Assembly (NCBI GenBank): GCA_001717025.1
Contig: MAGU01000075.1
Coordinates: 1 to 35,471 of the forward strand
From: Candidatus Methanomethylicus oleisabuli
GTDB lineage: Archaea; Thermoproteota; Methanomethylicia; Methanomethylicales; Methanomethylicaceae
Direction: 5' to 3'
Length of the DNA: 35,471 nt
Numbering within the stretch: the stretch's first letter is position 1; the number at the start of each line of letters is the position of its first letter. Position numbers and translations under genes: made by a program. Below, in pieces: positions 32,391 to 35,471 of this stretch. The notes below the pieces were generated by a model. It was given only the letters and a program-made list of their open reading frames with translations. It did no database searches and was not told the DNA's origin.

Positions 32391-32541
32391 TGGGAAAGAT
32401 AAAACAGTCAGAAAAAAGACCCCTCCCATTAACCTATCTATTAAACGCATTTTTTGCGAAATGGCGTCACTCGTGCCGACTCCCATACTTCCGTCGTATT
32501 ACTCTCGAATTTGTTACTTCTTGAGTGAGTCACGCAATCAA

Positions 32542-34143
32542 CTAATCATAGTCCTTCCTGCGGAAGAGTATGTTGTTTATGTCCGACCTGCTTATTGTAC
32601 CGATTACTATCTTGTTGTCTTTCTCATCGACAACAGGCAGATTAGGCTCGGCTGCTGCTATCAACTTTTCAAGCACTGAAGACACGTTCTCGTTTGCCAA
32701 TACTGTTGTGCCGTCCTTCTTCATGCAATCCTTGACGGGCGCCGTCCTCCATATCTCCCTAGGGATGCAGACATCCTTCTTGGATATCGTCCCCACCAGC
32801 TTCGCATCGTCATCGAAGACAAAATGGTTGACCTTCTCATAATCAGGGTGGTCGAGCACAAACTCCTCAATCGTCATATCTTGGGGAATCGATTCAACGA
32901 ACATCGACATCAGATCCTTTGCAACGATGTCCATGCCTGCCGTCCGCATATAGGAGGGGGTAAGCACGCCCGCCGTCTCGTCCAGGGAGACGCTGGCTCG
33001 CCTTATCGATACCTTCATGAGCGTCGGGAAGATCATTGCAACGATTAGCACGCTGAATATGTAGAGGGAGAATAACCTGTCGTCTACTATCCCTATCGTA
33101 AAGAGTGTTAGCATGAGCGCCATGTCGACAGCACCCTTGGACATCATGCTGAAGCTCACTGCAATTGGCGCGCTCAGCCTCGTCACCATGGTCCCTACGA
33201 GAGCGCCCAGGAACTTGCCCACGCTGTTCAGGAAGAGCACCCCAATAATGATGGCCAGCGGCAGCGTGCTAAATGAGAAGCTGAAGTATAATCCCATACT
33301 CGCGAAGAACATCGGCACAAATAGGCCGTAGGCGATCCCTTGCATACCCTTTGCTATCTCGCTGTGAATATCCTTTGATAGTGGCGAAAGCATCATCCCG
33401 AGCAGAAGCGCGCCGATGGCACCATGCAGACCGCTCCATTCTGCAAAGACGACAAAGAGCAGTATTATTCCGATCATTATTCCAACAGAGATCCCCTTGG
33501 TCTTACCATGGCTCTGTATGAATACAAGGAGCTTTGGCACGACATATATTCCAACTGCCGCCGCAACGATGAAGTAGACAATCATCGTAGCCGCGAAGAA
33601 CACCAGGTCAAGCAGCACGTTTGACGGGTTGTTAAGCATCCTTATGGCGACGCTTACAAAGATTAGCCCCAGGAACTCGACGATTGCCCCGATTGTGAAC
33701 GTTACTAGTCCGATTGGTTTCCTCATATACCCTAAATCCATAAGCACCTTTGCAAGCACGCCGAGGCTCGTTATCGAGAAGACCGCTGATATCGCAAATG
33801 CGGTCACGTACTCGTAGCCGAAGAAGACGAAGAACTGGAACGAAAATGCCAGGGGTATCAGGAATGCCAGCAAAGCCGCATAGAAGAGCTTCTTCCTGAA
33901 GACCGTCATCAGCCCGGCGACGTCTATCTCCTCGAATCCTATTAAGAAGAAGAGGAAGATCGCCCCAAGCTCGAAGAATAGCTGTATATCTGCGGATGCG
34001 CCGACCACGCCGAGTCCAGTCGGGCCAAGCAATATGCCTGCTATGATATAGCCCACTACTGACGGCTGTTTGATCCTGTCGCAGACCTCTTCTGCTATTT
34101 TGGATGCGAGCAAAAGAAGGGCTATCGAGAGCAGTGTCCACAT
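32542..34143 (-). CDS. CPA2-family cation/proton antiporter with C-terminal CBS pair
   Basis: Residues 1-385 form about twelve membrane helices with CPA2 hallmarks: RIKQPSVVGYIIAGILLGPTGLG (about 24-46), LGAIFLFFLIGFEEIDV near 56-75 and the ALLLGMMLSPLS region near 245-256. Proteins of this group exchange Na+ or K+ for H+ across the cytoplasmic membrane. The C-terminal 130 residues contain two CBS-like motifs (MTIEEFVLDHPDYEKVNHFVFDDDAKLVGTISKKDV and TTVLANENVSSVLEKLIAAAEPNLPVVDEKDN), which may gate transport by nucleotide binding. No TrkA-N domain is present, unlike KefB/C. ATG 34143 is preferred over TTG 34146; a TATA-like AAAATAG (34164-34170) lies about 26 nt upstream. Ion specificity is unknown. 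Confidence 0.9.
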   Translation of the reverse strand: MWTLLSIALLLLASKIAEEVCDRIKQPSVVGYIIAGILLGPTGLGVVGASADIQLFFELGAIFLFFLIGFEEIDVAGLMTVFRKKLFYAALLAFLIPLAFSFQFFVFFGYEYVTAFAISAVFSITSLGVLAKVLMDLGYMRKPIGLVTFTIGAIVEFLGLIFVSVAIRMLNNPSNVLLDLVFFAATMIVYFIVAAAVGIYVVPKLLVFIQSHGKTKGISVGIMIGIILLFVVFAEWSGLHGAIGALLLGMMLSPLSKDIHSEIAKGMQGIAYGLFVPMFFASMGLYFSFSFSTLPLAIIIGVLFLNSVGKFLGALVGTMVTRLSAPIAVSFSMMSKGAVDMALMLTLFTIGIVDDRLFSLYIFSVLIVAMIFPTLMKVSIRRASVSLDETAGVLTPSYMRTAGMDIVAKDLMSMFVESIPQDMTIEEFVLDHPDYEKVNHFVFDDDAKLVGTISKKDVCIPREIWRTAPVKDCMKKDGTTVLANENVSSVLEKLIAAAEPNLPVVDEKDNKIVIGTISRSDINNILFRRKDYD

Positions 34144-34146
34144 CAA

Positions 34147-34548
34147 AGTAAATCCTGCACATTCTATTTTCTAATCGGTTAAAAAACATTAGCCATCGAG
34201 CCGATTTATTTGCCTATGTTGCCATCCATCTGATGTCAAAACAGAGGCAATCGCATGCACTCGACGCGAGCGCTTCGCAACTGCCTCGGCACCACTCGTG
34301 CAGCTATGCACGCGCACCTGCTTGTCATATGTCAAAACACTCATCACTGTCACTATTTCTACATATGCGCCGTTTGTTCTCACTCGGGCCACCCTACTTC
34401 TGTGGCATATTGACTTGGGCAAGACTGCCATCTTTTCAATGGCGTCTATTTGGCATCAGTGCTATGTGACACAGGCCGTCTTCCGAGTAATCTTCATTTT
34501 TCCGTGCTGCCGCTTTTTTCGTACAGCCAAAATGCTTAAGCATCCTCT
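34147..34548. other. Intergenic region of about 400 bp
   Basis: It holds the minus-strand promoter of the antiporter (about 34164-34170) and, on the plus side, a perfect 12-bp palindrome ATGCTTAAGCAT at 34532-34543 about 33 nt before the methyltransferase start. The short frames on both strands between 34189 and 34500 have no recognisable motif or start signal. Confidence 0.45.
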
Positions 34549-34575
34549 TTGCCAACACTATACATAACTCGGAGC

Positions 34576-35322
34576 GTGTCCTCTATTACCGGTCAATACG
34601 ACGAATGGGCTAAGGTCTACGATATCATGTATGGCAACTACCGCGACGACTTCGAATTTTACCTGAGGGAAGCGAAGAAGTCCAAGGGCAAGGTCCTCGA
34701 GGTTGGATGCGGAACCGGAAGGATATACTTGGGTCTCCTGAAGCAGGGCATCGACGCATACGGCATTGATATCTCCGAAGAGATGTTGTGCACACTGCGT
34801 AAGAAGGCTGAGGACGAGAAGCTGGTGCCAAAGGTATTCCACGGAGACATGCGGGGATTCAAGCTAAACGAGAGGTTTGCCCTAATCATCCTGCCCTTCA
34901 GGTCGTTCCTCGTCAACCTTACCTCCGACGACCAGCTCACGACTCTAAAGAATCTGCGCCGTCACCTGCTGCCTGGAGGGCGCCTCATCCTGAACTTCTT
35001 CTACCCCGACCTCGAGCGGCTGATGAGCTTCGGCAAGGAGTCTGAGGACATCATCGTAAGCGACAGCGGGAAGTATCTCCTCCGGGAGAAGTCCTCCTTC
35101 GTCAGCGAACCAGACCAGGTGATAGAGACCACTGCTGTGCTGTATAAGGACGGCGAGCTTTACTGGCGGGGCGTATTCCAGATTGCGCTGATATACAAGA
35201 AGGAGTTCGAGCTTCTGCTGCGGCTCGCGAACTTCAAGAAGTGGGCGGTCTATGGTGGCTTCGACTACAGACCGCTGACATCCTACAAGCAAGAGATGGT
35301 CTGGATCGCTGAGAGGGGTTAA
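34576..35322 (+). CDS. Class I SAM-dependent methyltransferase, substrate unknown
   Basis: A 248-residue Rossmann methyltransferase. The N-terminus has YDEWAKVYDIMYGNYRDDFEFYL, typical of small-molecule methyltransferases, followed by motif I VLEVGCGTGRIYLGLL (about 40-55), the acidic loop YGIDISEEML (about 62-71), GDMRGFKL and the post-I region LLPGGRLILNFFYPD. The C-terminal half is beta-rich (ETTAVLYKDGELYWRGVFQIALIYKKEF) and ends YKQEMVWIAERG. I chose GTG 34576; the frame is open to TTG 34549, but the first nine residues there do not look conserved. The palindrome at 34532-34543 may overlap its TATA box. No neighbour hints at the substrate. Confidence 0.82.
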   Translation: MSSITGQYDEWAKVYDIMYGNYRDDFEFYLREAKKSKGKVLEVGCGTGRIYLGLLKQGIDAYGIDISEEMLCTLRKKAEDEKLVPKVFHGDMRGFKLNERFALIILPFRSFLVNLTSDDQLTTLKNLRRHLLPGGRLILNFFYPDLERLMSFGKESEDIIVSDSGKYLLREKSSFVSEPDQVIETTAVLYKDGELYWRGVFQIALIYKKEFELLLRLANFKKWAVYGGFDYRPLTSYKQEMVWIAERG

Positions 35323-35377
35323 TCTGATAGAGCTGTTAGACGGAAAGAGCAAACTACTGGCGAATTGAATAACTTAA

Positions 35378-35406
35378 CAAAAATAAAATAAAAAATAAAA
35401 AATATT
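35378..35406 (-). terminator. T-rich terminator of the right-edge gene
   Basis: Read on the minus strand this is a series of T runs (T5, T4, T6, T6 broken by single A) starting 12 nt after the TGA at 35419-35421. Long oligo-T tracts are the usual archaeal terminators. Read on the plus strand it is A-rich and would not end the methyltransferase transcript. Confidence 0.6.
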
Positions 35407-35418
35407 AACTACGAAAGG

Positions 35419-35471
35419 TCATAAGCCTACATACTTGTAGGCGGCATCGCCGCTCTCGAAGGAAAACTTGA
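35419..35471 (-). CDS. Unrecognised protein, last 16 residues (runs off the right edge)
   Basis: The minus strand enters the window in an open frame ending KFSFESGDAAYKYVGL and TGA, followed by an archaeal-style T-rich terminator. It converges on the methyltransferase gene. Too little is present to name a family. Confidence 0.45.
   Translation of the reverse strand, partial: KFSFESGDAAYKYVGL

Noticed and set aside
32041-32679. 212-codon plus-strand frame running from the element into the antiporter region
   Set aside because: It crosses the att repeat and the antiporter 3' end in the wrong frame and has no coding character; the RHH frame explains part of it better.
34189-34431. 80-codon minus-strand frame upstream of the antiporter
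   Set aside because: No start signal, no motif, and it lies upstream of the antiporter promoter box.

Overview
The window looks archaeal. Several starts sit about 26 nt downstream of TATA-like boxes (leaderless or nearly so), other starts are preceded by GGTG or GGAGG Shine-Dalgarno matches, and the gene content (TreT, several GH57 enzymes, a RamA-type corrinoid activase, an MtaA/MtbA-type methylcobamide:CoM methyltransferase) fits a methylotrophic methanogen-like archaeon. Methanomassiliicoccales or another methyl-reducing lineage is my guess; nothing here fixes the taxon.

Region 1 (1-3890) concerns methyl-group metabolism. It holds the 5' end of an unrecognised gene on the minus strand, a divergent RamA-like reductive activase with a C-terminal 2x[4Fe-4S] domain, a COG2522-type HTH regulator, and a uroporphyrinogen-decarboxylase-fold MtaA/MtbA homologue with its zinc ligands (H235, C237, C314). 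No substrate methyltransferase or corrinoid protein is in the window.

Region 2 (4029-23647) is a large alpha-glucan and trehalose block: TreZ (minus strand) facing a plus-strand run of GH57/DUF3536 glycosidase, TreY and MalQ; a small TM-helix-repeat membrane protein; a TreS-maltokinase fusion and GlgB; a ROK sugar kinase; then minus-strand GH57 enzyme, and a four-CBS protein directly abutting TreT. Together they can build and branch glucan, trim it, and make or interconvert trehalose by three routes (TreY/TreZ from glucan ends, TreS from maltose, TreT from an NDP-glucose donor plus glucose). Maltokinase could feed maltose 1-phosphate onward, but GlgE is not in the window. The osmolyte trehalose, the membrane protein and the nucleotide-sensing CBS protein suggest control by osmotic and energy state.

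Region 3 (23648-27588) carries a membrane histidine kinase without a neighbouring response regulator, a thioredoxin-CcdA fusion, and tRNA-Val(GAC).

Region 4 (27569-32367) is an integrated element of about 4.8 kb. The last 20 nt of tRNA-Val are repeated exactly at 32348-32367. Inside lie a tyrosine integrase, a small membrane protein, a DNA methyltransferase, a second recombinase fragment, a DUF3800 gene and a ribbon-helix-helix gene running through the right repeat. Three of these genes carry frame lesions and the methyltransferase has a changed catalytic motif, so the element looks decayed, although three homopolymer indels in the window (one of them outside the element) also raise the possibility of sequence error.

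Region 5 (32368-35471) has a CPA2-type cation/proton antiporter with C-terminal CBS domains, a SAM methyltransferase, and the 3' end of an unrecognised minus-strand gene.
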